A stretch of 64,000 nucleotides of DNA, from assembly GCF_003351045.1 (NCBI RefSeq), contig NZ_QQZY01000007.1, forward strand, positions 1-64,000. Reading direction: 5' to 3'. Source of the stretch: Gaiella occulta (GTDB lineage: Bacteria; Actinomycetota; Thermoleophilia; Gaiellales; Gaiellaceae). The stretch's first letter is position 1. The number at the start of each line of letters is the position of its first letter. Of the stretch, positions 44,451-52,864 are shown one piece after another. The notes under the pieces are model-generated. The model did no database searches, was not told the origin of the DNA, and was given only the letters and a program-made list of their open reading frames with translations. Both the position numbers and the translations under genes were made by a program.

Positions 44451-44735
44451 TCAGAGGAGAAAGCGCTGCAGCACCGCGGGCGAGGCACGTCCGGTCGTCG
44501 CCGGGCGGCGGACGACCATCACGGCGACCGGAAGGAGCACGGCGGTGAGGAGCGCCCACAGCTCGATGAGCGGCGGCGGGAGCGCCGGAGCCCCGCCCAG
44601 CGATCGATCGGCAGCCTGCATCGGCTGGCCTGCCAGGCACGCGCACGCCAGTCCCACCACCATCGCGACCAGGATCAGGAGCAGCAGGAAGACCACCGGG
44701 GGCATCCGCTTCCGGAGCGCCAGCATCGTCGGCAC
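44451..44735 (-). CDS. small membrane protein, unknown
   Basis: 94 residues from GTG 44735 (or the ATG at 44726). Two hydrophobic helices (PVVFLLLLILVAMVVGLACA and LIELWALLTAVLLPVAVMVV) joined by a loop with CLAGQPMQ. No recognised family. First gene of the leftward run to the BNR and SCO genes, and divergent from the SHOCT gene. The ribosome site is weak. Confidence 0.55.
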   Translation of the reverse strand: MPTMLALRKRMPPVVFLLLLILVAMVVGLACACLAGQPMQAADRSLGGAPALPPPLIELWALLTAVLLPVAVMVVRRPATTGRASPAVLQRFLL

Positions 44736-44836
44736 CGAGAGAGCATAACCGGTCGTTGGCGCCGAGCTCTCCGCAGCCTCCCGTGCCCGGTCGGCGGAGG
44801 GAACCAGGGCTACCGCTTCGCTCTGCGGCTCGGGAT

Positions 44837-44874
44837 CTTGATCGAATCTTGACTCGGGCTCCGCGTGCGCTTGA
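44837..44874. promoter_or_regulatory. phased CTTGA repeats between divergent operons
   Basis: CTTGA starts at 44837, 44848 and 44870: spacing 11 and 22 bp, the same helical face. It sits between the small membrane gene (leftward) and the SHOCT/Met-rich/two-component operon (rightward). Candidate binding site of the second response regulator (45914-46648). Confidence 0.45.
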
Positions 44875-44919
44875 CCGGCTCGGCCTACCTTCAGGGCACA
44901 CAGACGAAGGAGGCACGAG

Positions 44920-45177
44920 ATGATGAACGGATTCAACGACGGGATGAGCGCAGGCGGCTGGCTGTTGATGTCGGTGTTCTGGGTGGCACTGATCGCGGTC
45001 GTCGTCTGGGCGGTCGCGGCGCTGCTCCCGCGCAGCGGACGCCGGGACGACATCGGCGGACTGGCGGAGCGCCCGGAGGAGGTTCTCGACCGGCGGCTCG
45101 CGAGCGGCGAGATCGACATGGAAACGTACGACAAGCTGCGCGGCAAGCTTCGTGACGCCCGCGTGTCGAGGGGGTGA
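44920..45177 (+). CDS. SHOCT-domain small membrane protein
   Basis: 85 residues: one hydrophobic helix (GGWLLMSVFWVALIAVVVWA) followed by a C-terminal SHOCT motif (EVLDRRLASGEIDMETYDKL). SHOCT modules are short oligomerisation or recruitment elements on membrane proteins. AGGAGG lies 8 bases before the ATG. The stop overlaps the next gene (GTGA). Part of an operon ending in a two-component system. Confidence 0.88.
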   Translation: MMNGFNDGMSAGGWLLMSVFWVALIAVVVWAVAALLPRSGRRDDIGGLAERPEEVLDRRLASGEIDMETYDKLRGKLRDARVSRG

Positions 45178-45917
45178 CGGCGATGAGGACGAGGCTTCTG
45201 CCGGTACTGGCTCTTGTCGCGGCGCTCGGTGCTCTCGTGGCGAGCGCGAGCTTCGCGGTCTCCCGGGCGACCGACGGCGCGCCGGGCTTCGGGCCGATGC
45301 ACCGCGGCGCCTACTCGATGATGGGCGCCGGCGGGAAGCAGACCTCCTGGTACGCGGGCGGGCAGGGGCCGGTGCGCGACATCGCCGCCGCCCGTGCGCA
45401 GGCACAGCGGTTCGCCGGCCGGATCGGACTCAGGACAGGCGAGGTGATGCAGTTCGCGAACCACTTCTACGTCCTGCTCGACGACAAGCAGGGCCGCGCC
45501 GCCACCGAGGTGCTCGTCGACCCGCGCAGCGGCGCCGTGACGCTCGAGTACGGTCCCGCGATGATGTGGAACACGCGCTACGGGATGATGGGCGGCACTG
45601 CCGGAGGCGGCATGATGGGCGGCGGCATGATGGGCGGATCCGGGATGATGGGGAGCGGCGGTGGGCCGAGCTGGGCTCCCGCGCCCGCTGATGTCGAAGG
45701 CCCGCTGTCTGCCGCGCAGGCCCAGCAGGTCGCCAACCGCTGGCTTGCCACCGAGCGGCCCGGCGCGACGGCGAGCCGGCCGGAGGCGTTGCCCGGATAC
45801 TTCACGATCGACACGCGCAGAGACGGCAAGGTCGAGGGCATGCTCTCCGTCGACGAGCGCACGGGCGCCGTCTGGTACCACTGGTGGCACGGCCGCTTCG
45901 TGGCGATGGAGGAATGA
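45174..45917 (+). CDS. secreted Met/Gly-rich protein
   Basis: 247 residues from GTG 45174 (ATG 45183 is the alternative start). A signal peptide (LLPVLALVAALGALVASASF) is followed by a domain with PepSY-like features and then a low-complexity block of GMMGGG repeats at about residues 138-162. A second PepSY-like part ends in VDERTGAVWYHWWHGRF. Clustered Met residues are typical of extracytoplasmic Cu(I)/Ag(I)-binding proteins. Overlaps the response-regulator start (ATGA). Likely the binding or buffering partner of this metal-stress operon. Confidence 0.8.
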   Translation: MTAMRTRLLPVLALVAALGALVASASFAVSRATDGAPGFGPMHRGAYSMMGAGGKQTSWYAGGQGPVRDIAAARAQAQRFAGRIGLRTGEVMQFANHFYVLLDDKQGRAATEVLVDPRSGAVTLEYGPAMMWNTRYGMMGGTAGGGMMGGGMMGGSGMMGSGGGPSWAPAPADVEGPLSAAQAQQVANRWLATERPGATASRPEALPGYFTIDTRRDGKVEGMLSVDERTGAVWYHWWHGRFVAMEE

Positions 45918-46648
45918 CCGCCGCCGGGGCCGGAAGCTCGACAGGCGGGCGCCGCAGCGGCGCCCGCCTGCGTGCGCTCGTCGTCGACGACGAGCGGCCT
46001 CTCGTCCAGATCCTCTCGACCTACCTCGAACGCGAGGGCTTCGAGGTGCTCGCCGCCTTCGACGGCGAGCAGGCCGTCGCGCTGGCCCGCGCGGAGAGGC
46101 CCGACCTGATCGTGCTCGACCTCATGCTGCCCGGCATCGACGGCATCGAGGCGTGCCGGCACATCCGCGGCTTCAGCGACGCGTACATCGTGATGCTGAC
46201 CGCGAAGGCGGAGGAGGTCGACAAGATCATCGGGCTCTCGACCGGGGCCGACGACTACCTGACGAAGCCCTTCTCCCCCGGCGAGCTCATCGCCCGTGTG
46301 CGCGCCATGCTGCGCCGGCCGCGGAGCTCCGACCCGGGGCGCGACGCCGTCCGCCGCTTCGGCGCGCTCGAGCTCGATCCGGGCGCGCGCGAGGTGCGCG
46401 TCGACGGGCGTCCGGTCGAGCTGACGCGGCTCGAGTTCGACCTCCTCGACGCGCTCTCGTCCGAGCCGCGCCTCGTCTTCAGCCGCGCGCGGCTGCTCGA
46501 GCGCGTCTGGGGAGGGGAGTGGTTCGGCGACGACCACGTCGTCGACGTGCACATCGCGAACCTGCGCCGCAAGCTCGGCGACGACCCGGCGGCGCCGCGG
46601 TACGTGCGCACGATGCGCGGCGTCGGCTACCGCATGGGGCCCGGCTGA
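45914..46648 (+). CDS. OmpR-family response regulator (second system)
   Basis: 244 residues from the ATG overlapping the Met-rich gene stop. Receiver: acidic pair in VVDDERPLV, phospho-acceptor Asp in LIVLDLMLPG, Thr in MLTAKAE, Lys in DYLTKPFSP. Winged helix with LTRLEFDLLDALSSEPRLVF and YVRTMRGVGYRM. Overlaps its histidine kinase gene (TGATG). Phased CTTGA repeats at 44837-44874, upstream of the operon, are a likely autoregulatory site. Confidence 0.95.
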   Translation: MTAAGAGSSTGGRRSGARLRALVVDDERPLVQILSTYLEREGFEVLAAFDGEQAVALARAERPDLIVLDLMLPGIDGIEACRHIRGFSDAYIVMLTAKAEEVDKIIGLSTGADDYLTKPFSPGELIARVRAMLRRPRSSDPGRDAVRRFGALELDPGAREVRVDGRPVELTRLEFDLLDALSSEPRLVFSRARLLERVWGGEWFGDDHVVDVHIANLRRKLGDDPAAPRYVRTMRGVGYRMGPG

Positions 46649-47754
46649 TGCGGCTCGCGCTCCTGCGGCGGACGCTGACCGCGAAGCTCCTCGCCGGCCA
46701 GCTCGCGGTCATCGTCGCCGGCAGCGCCACGCTCGCCCTCGTCGCGTTCGCCGTCGGCCCGGGCATCTTCCATCGCCACGTCCGCAACGCGCTCGGCTAC
46801 GTCCCGCCTGACGTGCTGCGGCACCTCGACTCGGCATTCGCAGACGCCCTCGTCCTCTCGCTCGCGCTCGGGATCGCCGCGGCGACCGCCACCGCCGCCG
46901 CGGTCGGCTGGCTGGTCTGGACGCGACTCGTGCGCCCGCTGCGCCGCCTCGCGGTCGCCGCGCGCAGGATCTCCCGCGGCGACTACGGGTCACGCGTCAC
47001 GGTTGCGGGATCGGACGAGCTGGCCGTGCTCGGCCGGGCCTTCAACGAGATGGCCGCCTCGCTCGACTCCGCCGAGGAGCGCCGCCGCCGTCTCCTCTCG
47101 GATGTGGCGCACGAGCTGCGCACGCCGCTGGCGACGATCGACGCCTACCTCGAGGGGCTGGCCGACGGCGTCGTCGAGCCCGGCCCCGCGACATGGAAGC
47201 TGCTGCGGAGCGAGACCGGTCGCCTGGGGCGCCTGACCGAGGACGTCGCCAAGGTGTCGCGCGCCGAGGAGCGACAGCTCGACCTGCGCCTTCAGCGCGT
47301 GCAGGCGCGCGCGCTGCTCGAGACCGCCGCGCAAGCCGCCGCGCCCGCGTTCGCGGCGAAGGGGGTGAGGCTCGAGGTCGTGCCCGCGAGCGGCAGCCCC
47401 GAGATCGACGTCGACGTCGACCGCCTCGGGGAGGTGCTCGCCAACCTGCTCGAGAACGCGCTGCTGCACACGCCCTCCGGCGGCGTTGTCACGCTCGCCG
47501 CTCGCCGCGACGGCGACGACGCGCTGCTCTCCGTCGCCGACACCGGCGTCGGGCTCGCGGCCGAGGATCTGGAGCGGGTATTCGAGCGCTTCTACCGGAT
47601 CGACCGCGCGCGCAGCCGCGACCGGGGCGGCAGCGGCATCGGGCTCGCGATCGCGCGCGCCCTCGTCGAGGCGCACGGCGGGGAGATCTGGGCCGAGAGC
47701 CCCGGGGTCGGCCACGGCGCCCGGTTCCTCTGCCGTATCCCTGCGGCGCCGTAG
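46648..47754 (+). CDS. sensor histidine kinase (second system)
   Basis: 368 residues. Two membrane helices bracket a short extracellular segment of about 35 residues (HVRNALGYVPPDVLRHLDSA), too small for a folded sensor domain, so signals may be read in the membrane. HAMP linker RPLRRLAVAARRISRGDYGS, phospho-acceptor His in SDVAHELRTPLATI, N box NLLENALLHT, then DTGVGL and GGSGIGLAIA. Partner of the regulator at 45914-46648. Confidence 0.94.
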   Translation: MRLALLRRTLTAKLLAGQLAVIVAGSATLALVAFAVGPGIFHRHVRNALGYVPPDVLRHLDSAFADALVLSLALGIAAATATAAAVGWLVWTRLVRPLRRLAVAARRISRGDYGSRVTVAGSDELAVLGRAFNEMAASLDSAEERRRRLLSDVAHELRTPLATIDAYLEGLADGVVEPGPATWKLLRSETGRLGRLTEDVAKVSRAEERQLDLRLQRVQARALLETAAQAAAPAFAAKGVRLEVVPASGSPEIDVDVDRLGEVLANLLENALLHTPSGGVVTLAARRDGDDALLSVADTGVGLAAEDLERVFERFYRIDRARSRDRGGSGIGLAIARALVEAHGGEIWAESPGVGHGARFLCRIPAAP

Positions 47755-47765
47755 CCGGCTGTGGT

Positions 47766-47912
47766 ATGCCGGCCGGTGGCGTGAGCGCCCCGCACCCCCA
47801 TGCGCACGAAGGCCACGATGGCTCCGCCTGCGACGGCGCGCGCGATCACGCGCACGCCCGTACCCACGATCACGCCGGCGGCGGGCACGGGCCGCGCAGG
47901 CCCCGGGTCTAG
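47766..47912 (+). CDS. possible 48-residue His-rich peptide
   Basis: An ATG at 47766, 12 bases after the kinase stop, opens a 48-codon frame with nine His in HPHAHEGHD and HAHARTHDHAGGGHG plus one Cys. His clusters of this kind bind Ni, Zn or Cu. There is no clear ribosome site and its end overlaps the LysR stop region by 4 bases on the other strand. Position after a metal-type two-component system supports it, but it could be chance. Confidence 0.4.
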   Translation: MPAGGVSAPHPHAHEGHDGSACDGARDHAHARTHDHAGGGHGPRRPRV

Positions 47913-48880
47913 CGGAGGCAGGCGGACGCATACGCGGTCGACTTGGCGCAGCAGCGGGTGAGCGTGTCGATGAACGCCCGCTCCCCCGGCGAGAGGGGCC
48001 TGCCGGCCAGGTGGGCGACGGAGAAGCGGCGGCGCAGCGGCGGTCGCCCCGCGAGGCGGAAGCGCTCGAGCTCGCCGCGCTCGACTTCCTCGGCGACGGC
48101 GTAACGGGAGAGGAAGGCGAACCCGAGCCCCGCCCTCGCGGCGCGCTTGACGGCCTCGCTCGATCCCATCTCCCAGACGCCGGCGGGGTCGACGCCTGCG
48201 GCGTCGAGCTCGCCGTCGGCGAGCGACTGCGTGCTCGAGCCGGCCTCGCGGGCGAGCAGCATCACGTCTGCGAGATCCTCCGGCGCGACCGCGCCGCGCC
48301 GCACGGGAAGCAGGCCGGGACTGGCCACGCCCACGATCTCGTCCTCGGCGAACGGCTCGAGCTCGATGCGCGAGCCTGCGCCCGTGCCGCCGACGAGCGC
48401 GAGCTTGACGCGGCCTGCGAGCAGGCGCTCGACGATCTCGCCGGTCGCTGCGATCTCGACGTGGATGCGGACGTTCGGGTAGTCGGCACGGAAGCACCCG
48501 AGCGTGTCGGGAAGCAGGTACACGCCGGGGACGGTCGACGCGCCGAGATGGATCGTGCCGGTCTGCAGCCCTGCCATCGCGGCCAGCTCCTCCTCGCCCG
48601 CGTCGAGCGCGGCGAGCGCCTGAGCCGCCCGGCTCGCCAGAGCGCGACCCGCGTCCGTGAGCCTGCTGCCGCGACCGCTTCGCTCGACGAGCCGCTGCCC
48701 GGCGGCGAGCTCGAGCAGGCGCAGATGCTCGCTGACGCTCGACTGGCCGATACCGATCGCGCGCGCCGCGGCGGACAGCGATCCCTGCCGCTCGAGCTCG
48801 ACGAGGAGCCGCATCCGCGTCGCGTCCCAGAGCGCGCCGAGCGGCGTCCCCGTGCGTTCGTTTGCGTCGATGACAGTCAT
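47909..48880 (-). CDS. LysR-family transcriptional regulator
   Basis: 323 residues from the ATG at 48880. N-terminal winged helix MRLLVELERQGSLSAAARAI followed by GQSSVSEHLRLLE. The C-terminal effector-binding domain includes GTIHLGASTVPGVYLLPDTL. Similar to regulators of sulfur or small-acid metabolism. Divergent from the metallo-hydrolase gene with only 47 bases between, the classic LysR layout, so it probably controls the MBL/MFS/rhodanese operon. The effector is unknown. Confidence 0.92.
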   Translation of the reverse strand: MTVIDANERTGTPLGALWDATRMRLLVELERQGSLSAAARAIGIGQSSVSEHLRLLELAAGQRLVERSGRGSRLTDAGRALASRAAQALAALDAGEEELAAMAGLQTGTIHLGASTVPGVYLLPDTLGCFRADYPNVRIHVEIAATGEIVERLLAGRVKLALVGGTGAGSRIELEPFAEDEIVGVASPGLLPVRRGAVAPEDLADVMLLAREAGSSTQSLADGELDAAGVDPAGVWEMGSSEAVKRAARAGLGFAFLSRYAVAEEVERGELERFRLAGRPPLRRRFSVAHLAGRPLSPGERAFIDTLTRCCAKSTAYASACLR

Positions 48881-48927
48881 CGTGACATTCGCTGGCGTCG
48901 ATAGCTTAGCCGCCGTACGGTGCGGAC

Positions 48928-49683
48928 ATGATCCTGCGTCCGTTCCTCTTCGAGGAGACATCGTGCGCGAGCGCCCTGTTCGGCTGCACGTCGCAGCACC
49001 GGCTCGCCGTCGTCGACCCGCACGTCGAGCTCGTCGACCGCTACGTCGAGGTCGCCGCGGCGATCGGCTCTCCGATCGTGGCCGTGTTCGAGACGCACGT
49101 GCAGGCCGATCACGTGTCCGGCCTGCCGCTGCTCGTGGAGCGAGTCGGCGCCACCGCGTACCTGCCGGCGCGGGCCGGAGTCGAGTTCGACCACGTGCCG
49201 GTCGAGGACGGTGACGTGATCGAGCTCGGCAACACGATCGTGACGGCGATCGCGACTCCCGGCCACGCACCGGCGCATCTGGCCTTCGCGGTCGCCGACC
49301 GCCGCCGTGGAACGGCCGACCCGTGGCTCGTGTTCAGCGGCGACTCGCTGCTCGTCGGCGACGTCGGCCGTCCCGACCTGCACGCCCAGGGCGATCCCGA
49401 GCCGCTCGCACGCGCGCTCTACGGCTCGCTGCAGAAGCTGCTGCGCCTTCCCGACGGGGTCGTCGTCTACCCGAGCCACTTCGGCGGCTCCGTCTGCGGA
49501 CGAGGGCTCTCCGGCAACCCGTTCTCGTCCATCGGCTTCGAGCGCAGGCACAACGAGGCGCTCCAACATGCAGACGAGGACGCGTTCGTGCGCGCGCTGC
49601 TCGTCGACGTGCCGCCGCCGCCGGCGCGGCAGGCGGAGATCGTGGCTGCCAACCGCAGCGGGTGGGCGCACCAAGCGGCGTGA
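48928..49683 (+). CDS. persulfide-dioxygenase/glyoxalase-II-like metallo-hydrolase
   Basis: 251 residues of the MBL fold with ETHVQADHVSG at the first metal site (Gln where His is usual, a variant seen in ETHE1-like relatives), GHAPAHL, and FSGDSLLVGDVGRPDL. YPSHFGGSVCG supplies the late His. Together with a rhodanese two genes on, it suggests handling of persulfides or thiosulfate, although glyoxalase-type hydrolysis is possible. Starts the operon divergent from LysR and overlaps the MFS gene (GTGA). Confidence 0.85.
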   Translation: MILRPFLFEETSCASALFGCTSQHRLAVVDPHVELVDRYVEVAAAIGSPIVAVFETHVQADHVSGLPLLVERVGATAYLPARAGVEFDHVPVEDGDVIELGNTIVTAIATPGHAPAHLAFAVADRRRGTADPWLVFSGDSLLVGDVGRPDLHAQGDPEPLARALYGSLQKLLRLPDGVVVYPSHFGGSVCGRGLSGNPFSSIGFERRHNEALQHADEDAFVRALLVDVPPPPARQAEIVAANRSGWAHQAA

Positions 49684-50924
49684 CGGGCGTTCGCCTCGGG
49701 CTGCGCGCGAACGCCGGCCAGTTCGCGCTTCTCGTCGGGATCAACGCGCTCGTCGGAGCGATGGTCGGCCTCGAACGCACCGTCCTGCCGCTGGTCGGCG
49801 AGCAGGACTTCGGCCTCGGCTCGAAGACCGCGATCCTCACCTTCATCGTCGCCTTCGGTGCCGCCAAGGCGCTGACGAACCTGGCAGCGGGAACGCTCGC
49901 CGACCGCGTCGGGCGCAGGCGGCTGCTCGTGCTGGGCTGGCTGCTCGCCCTCCCCGTGCCGGTGCTCATCGGCCTGGCGCCGAGCTGGGGCCTCGTCGTC
50001 GTCGCCAATCTGTTCCTCGGCGCGTCCCAGGGCCTGGCCTGGTCGATGACGGTCGTGATGAAGATCGACCTCGTCGGCCCGAGGCGCCGCGGCCTCGCCC
50101 TCGGCTTCAACGAGTCGGCCGGCTACCTCGGCGTCGCCACGGCCGCCCTCGTCACCGGGCTGCTCGCCGCGTCGATCGCACCGCGCACCCTCGTGTGGGG
50201 CGGCGGTGCCGCCGTCGCGGCCGCGGGCCTGCTCGCCTCGATCCTGTTCGTGCGCGACACGCGCGCGCACGTTGCCGCGGAGCAGGCGGGCCACGGCGGC
50301 CGGGAGCGCAAGATCTCCCTGCGCGACGCGTTCCCGCTCGTCTCCTACCGCGACCCCGTGCTGCGCGCCTGCTCGCAGGCAGGGCTCGTCAACAACCTCA
50401 ACGACGCGCTCGCCTGGGGCCTCGCGCCGCTCTACCTCGCGGCAGGCGGCGCCGGCGGGTCGCAGATCGGAGCCGTCGCCGCCGCCTACCCCGCGGTGTG
50501 GGGAGTCGGCCAGCTCGGTACCGGATGGCTCTCCGACCACACCGGGCGCAAGCCGCTGATCGCGCTCGGCATGCTCGTCCAGGGCGGAGCGCTCGCCCTG
50601 CTCGTCGCCGGCGGCGGCGCCTTCGCGCCCGCGCTCGCCGCCGCGGTTCTGCTCGGGGCCGGCACCGCGATGGTCTATCCGACGCTGATCGCCGCCGTGT
50701 CCGACGCGGTCGAGCCGCGTGACCGGGCGCAGGCGGTGGGCATCTACCGCTTCTGGCGCGACGCGGGCTTCGTCGCCGGCGGCCTCACCGCCGGGCTCGT
50801 CGCCGACCTCGCCGGCAGCGGCGGCGCGATCGCGCTCGTCGCGGGGCTGACCACCGGGAGCGGCGCGCTCGTCGCCGTCACGCGCTGGCACGCGCTGCCG
50901 TCAGCAGGAGCAGCCGGTGCCTGA
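49680..50924 (+). CDS. MFS transporter
   Basis: 414 residues from a GTG overlapping the hydrolase stop. Twelve hydrophobic helices and two MFS loop motifs: GTLADRVGRRRLLVLGW between helices 2 and 3, and GWLSDHTGRKPLIALG in the second half. Longer in-frame starts are shadows. Proton-coupled import or export of a small solute. The sulfur-type neighbours make a sulfur compound a reasonable guess only. Overlaps the rhodanese gene by 8 bases. Confidence 0.92.
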   Translation: MTGVRLGLRANAGQFALLVGINALVGAMVGLERTVLPLVGEQDFGLGSKTAILTFIVAFGAAKALTNLAAGTLADRVGRRRLLVLGWLLALPVPVLIGLAPSWGLVVVANLFLGASQGLAWSMTVVMKIDLVGPRRRGLALGFNESAGYLGVATAALVTGLLAASIAPRTLVWGGGAAVAAAGLLASILFVRDTRAHVAAEQAGHGGRERKISLRDAFPLVSYRDPVLRACSQAGLVNNLNDALAWGLAPLYLAAGGAGGSQIGAVAAAYPAVWGVGQLGTGWLSDHTGRKPLIALGMLVQGGALALLVAGGGAFAPALAAAVLLGAGTAMVYPTLIAAVSDAVEPRDRAQAVGIYRFWRDAGFVAGGLTAGLVADLAGSGGAIALVAGLTTGSGALVAVTRWHALPSAGAAGA

Positions 50925-51417
50925 GCACGTGGACAGGCCGCCGCAGATGTCACAGGATACGCCCATGGCTGTCAGTCCCGGCCGGCGCTCGCTCGCGGAG
51001 CTGTTCGCCGACGCGCACGCGCGCATCGAGCGGCTCGATCCCGTGCAGGCGCATCGCGCGACACGGTCCGGTGCGCTCCTGATCGACATCCGGTCGGACC
51101 TCGACCGCGAGCGCGACGGGGTCGTGCCCGGCGCGCTCCACATCCCGCGCACCGTGCTCGAGTGGCGCGTCGACCCCGACAGCCCGCGGCGCAACCCGCA
51201 CGTCGGTGGGCTCGACCAGCAGCTCATCCTCCTCTGCGACCACGGTTACTCCTCCGTCTTCGCCGCCGTGACGCTCGTCGAGCTCGGCTTCGCGCGCGCC
51301 GGCGACGTGATCGGCGGCTACGCCGCCTGGCGCGACGCCGGGCTTCCCACCGCACCCGCCCGCCCGTGGCGCCGCGGCGCGGACGAGCCCGCCGGTCTGC
51401 GAGCGCCCGACGAGTAA
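50917..51417 (+). CDS. rhodanese-domain protein
   Basis: 166 residues. Single rhodanese domain with the entry motif LLIDIRSDLDRERDGVVPGA and the active-site Cys107 in LLCDHGYSSVFAA. VIGGYAAWRDAGLP is a family marker. Transfers sulfane sulfur from thiosulfate or persulfides. A His/Pro-containing N-terminal extension (residues 1-25) has no clear role. Third gene of the LysR-controlled set. Confidence 0.9.
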   Translation: MPEHVDRPPQMSQDTPMAVSPGRRSLAELFADAHARIERLDPVQAHRATRSGALLIDIRSDLDRERDGVVPGALHIPRTVLEWRVDPDSPRRNPHVGGLDQQLILLCDHGYSSVFAAVTLVELGFARAGDVIGGYAAWRDAGLPTAPARPWRRGADEPAGLRAPDE

Positions 51418-51467
51418 CCCCGCCGCCGGCTGCGCCGCGAGCACGCCCCGGCACCTCCGTCGGGCTC

Positions 51468-51484
51468 CTTCACGAGTCCTTCAT
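51468..51484 (+). promoter_or_regulatory. CTTCAC direct repeat before the multicopper oxidase
   Basis: CTTCACGAGTCCTTCAT, units 11 bp apart, about 50 bases upstream of the ATG at 51537. Same motif as around the first two-component system, so the oxidase may belong to its regulon. Confidence 0.5.
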
Positions 51485-51536
51485 TCGCGCTGCCTACTCT
51501 TGCCCGCAGCGTTCCCGACCCGGAGGTTGACGACCG

Positions 51537-52622
51537 ATGACGTCCCGTTCCCCGTTCTGGCTTGCCGCCGTAGCCCTGTTCGTCGCCGCGGTGGCGCTGC
51601 CGCTCGCCATCGTCGCGACGATTCGCGCCGGCGACGGCTCCGGCGCGTCGAGCGCCGACAACTCGATGGGTGGGATGTCGATGGGCGGCGGCGGCTCGAT
51701 GGCGGAGCACATGGCCCCGGCGTCGATGGACGGCGTACCCGACGCCGCCGCCGACACGGGCGGGACGCCGTTGGCGCACACGGTCGAGAACGGCGTCTGG
51801 GTGTTCAGACTCGAGGCCAAGGCGGTGCGCTGGAAGATCCTCTCCGACACGCGCGTGACGGCGTGGACGTACAACGGCCTCGTCCCCGGCCCGCAGATCC
51901 GCGTCCCGTACGGTCAGCGTGTCCGCATCGAGGTGAAGAACAGCCTTCCGGAGCCGACGACCGTGCACTGGCACGGGATCGACGTCCCGAACGCGATGGA
52001 CGGGGTGCCCGACATCACGCAGAAGCCGATCGAGCCCGGCGCCACCTTCACCTACGCGTTCACCGCGAAGCCGGCCGGACGCGACTCGAAGGGCGGCACC
52101 TTCTTCTACCACTCCCACTTCGACGAGGACCGCCAGGTCGGGCTCGGCCTCTCCGGCGCGTTCGTGATCGACCCGCCGAGCGGGCCGCGCTACGACGTCG
52201 ACAGGACGATCGCGATAAGCGAGTGGACGGTCGATCCCTCGACCGGTGCGACGCGGCCTGCGATGGAGATGGAGGGGATGTTCCCGAACTACTTCACGCT
52301 GAACGGGAAGAGCTTCCCCGCCACCGAGACGATCAGGGTGAAGCGCAACCAGCGCGTGCTCTTGCGGCTCGTCGGCGCCGGCCAGTTCGTGCACCCGATG
52401 CACCTGCACGGCACGGACTTCGAGGTCGTCGCCAAGGACGGTCGCCCGCTGGCCGCCCCGTACAATGCCGACGTGATCCAGGTCGCGGCCGGCGAGCGCT
52501 ACGACATCGCCTTCACCGCGACCGAGCCGGGCAAATGGATCTTCCACTGCCATATCGGCCACCACCTGACCAACAACGGCGCGTCGCCGGGCGGGCTGAT
52601 GCTCGTCGTCGACGTCAGCTGA
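51537..52622 (+). CDS. secreted two-domain multicopper oxidase
   Basis: 361 residues with an N-terminal membrane/signal helix and a Met/Gly-rich linker (MGGMSMGGGGSM). Copper motifs: HWHGI, FYHSHF, HPMHLHG and HCHIGHH, giving type 1 and trinuclear sites. Two cupredoxin domains rather than three, as in small laccases and nitrite-reductase-like oxidases. Likely oxidises Cu(I), metals or phenols outside the cell. Met-rich segment and neighbours favour a cuprous-oxidase role. Confidence 0.9.
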   Translation: MTSRSPFWLAAVALFVAAVALPLAIVATIRAGDGSGASSADNSMGGMSMGGGGSMAEHMAPASMDGVPDAAADTGGTPLAHTVENGVWVFRLEAKAVRWKILSDTRVTAWTYNGLVPGPQIRVPYGQRVRIEVKNSLPEPTTVHWHGIDVPNAMDGVPDITQKPIEPGATFTYAFTAKPAGRDSKGGTFFYHSHFDEDRQVGLGLSGAFVIDPPSGPRYDVDRTIAISEWTVDPSTGATRPAMEMEGMFPNYFTLNGKSFPATETIRVKRNQRVLLRLVGAGQFVHPMHLHGTDFEVVAKDGRPLAAPYNADVIQVAAGERYDIAFTATEPGKWIFHCHIGHHLTNNGASPGGLMLVVDVS

Positions 52623-52645
52623 CCGAGAAGAGGAGAGAGCGAATC

Positions 52646-52858
52646 GTGTCGAAGCAGACCCTCGTCGTGATCGTCGGCGCCATCGTCCTGTTCGCCGTCG
52701 GGATCATCGGCGCACTCTCGTTCACCGGAGCAAGCACGTCGGGCGGCCACCAGATGCCGAACGGCCAGACGATGACCGGCGAGATGACCGGTCAGACCGG
52801 CGGCACCGGCACGATGCAGGCCGGCCAGACGATGCCCGGCATGGACATGACGCCGTAG
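52646..52858 (+). CDS. small secreted Met-rich protein
   Basis: 70 residues from a GTG with AGGAGAG about 9 bases upstream. A membrane helix (LVVIVGAIVLFAVGIIGALS) is followed by a hydrophilic tail with a His and many Met and Gly (HQMPNGQTMTGEMTGQ, then TMPGMDMTP). Met clusters outside the membrane bind Cu(I)/Ag(I). Directly follows the multicopper oxidase and is probably its partner or a copper donor. Confidence 0.75.
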   Translation: MSKQTLVVIVGAIVLFAVGIIGALSFTGASTSGGHQMPNGQTMTGEMTGQTGGTGTMQAGQTMPGMDMTP

Positions 52859-52864
52859 CGGGGC

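Noticed and set aside
45590..45660. Short tandem DNA repeat
   Set aside because: It encodes the GMMGGG block of the Met-rich secreted protein and needs no separate explanation.
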